DNA of 17,629 nt, from NCBI GenBank assembly GCA_937967285.1, contig CALBSU010000085.1:1-17629 (forward strand), given 5' to 3'. Numbering within the stretch: position 1 is the stretch's first letter; every line of letters begins with the position of its first letter. The DNA is from an uncultured Acidobacteriota bacterium (GTDB taxonomy: Bacteria; Acidobacteriota; Blastocatellia; RBC074). This document shows, piece after piece, positions 17,484-17,629 of the stretch. The notes below the pieces were generated by a model. The model did not search any database, had not been told where the DNA came from, and saw only the letters and a list, made by a program, of their open reading frames with translations. Made by a program: the position numbers and the translations under genes.

Positions 17484-17629
17484 CTACTCCCGGGTGTCTC
17501 TCGATTTCGGCTTTTCCAGAAGATCGAGACAGAAACCGCCGATAACGATCAGCGGAACCGTCGCCACAACCAGTATCGTGCCGATTTTCTGGATCGTCGG
17601 ATTCGGGGCGCTGAGCAGCCGGTTGACGG
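17484..17629 (-). CDS. C-terminal end of a membrane protein (partial, runs off window)
   Basis: Only the last 47 residues are visible. They contain one hydrophobic segment (IGTILVVATVPLIVIGGF) followed by a charged tail EKPKSRDTRE and a TAG stop (17484-17486). The family is not recognisable from this fragment. It lies on the same strand 108 bp before the first kdp peptide gene and could belong to the same transcript. Confidence 0.6.
   Translation of the reverse strand, partial: VNRLLSAPNPTIQKIGTILVVATVPLIVIGGFCLDLLEKPKSRDTRE

Overview
The window reads as a moderately GC-rich chromosomal segment from the phylum Acidobacteriota. The strongest taxonomic signals are a secreted protein with the 'VWFA-related Acidobacterial domain' architecture (4810-6450, minus) and a membrane-anchored winged-helix regulator of a type common in Acidobacteriota (6543-7916, minus). 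A very large secreted Asp-box/sortilin-like propeller protein (152-3481, minus) fits the same phylum. The phylum assignment is inference from protein families; no rRNA or other marker gene is present.

Left half (1-7916): four genes in a row on the minus strand. In transcription order they are the winged-helix/transmembrane regulator, the VWFA protein, a secreted prolyl-oligopeptidase-type alpha/beta hydrolase, and the beta-propeller protein. Gaps of 92-163 bp separate them, so they are not a tightly coupled operon. The last three carry signal peptides and point to an extracytoplasmic surface or proteolysis function. GC-rich hairpin repeats flank the propeller gene: a 48-bp tandem array just after its stop, and an interrupted hairpin just before it.

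Middle (7917-11455): a 303-bp divergent intergenic region has a near-consensus promoter in each direction, and the regulator's leader holds stacked inverted repeats. Plus-strand genes are a small single-pass membrane protein of unknown function (8220-8693) and a bacterial Rsm22/METTL17-type protein with its cysteine set (8753-9700). The latter converges, with only 4 bp between, on a Tat-exported amidase-signature enzyme (9705-11306, minus).

Right half (11456-17629): a minus-strand kdp potassium-uptake operon in the order partial membrane protein, 31-aa membrane peptide, kdpF, kdpA, kdpB, kdpC, kdpD. KdpA is the K+ channel subunit, KdpB the P-type ATPase, KdpC the accessory subunit and KdpF the small lipid-like stabiliser. 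The terminal kdpD gene encodes only the cytoplasmic KdpD and Usp domains; the membrane sensor and histidine kinase are absent and no kdpE is in the window. The kdpA-kdpB junction is unusual: a 168-bp gap containing a 7-bp simple-sequence repeat directly before the kdpB start codon.

No tRNA, rRNA, CRISPR array, insertion sequence or phage gene was recognised. The most interesting items are the histidine-kinase-less KdpD with a possible cyclic-di-AMP site, the heptad repeat ahead of kdpB, the peptide gene before kdpF, the hairpin repeats with compensated pairing, and the palindromic leader of the regulator.
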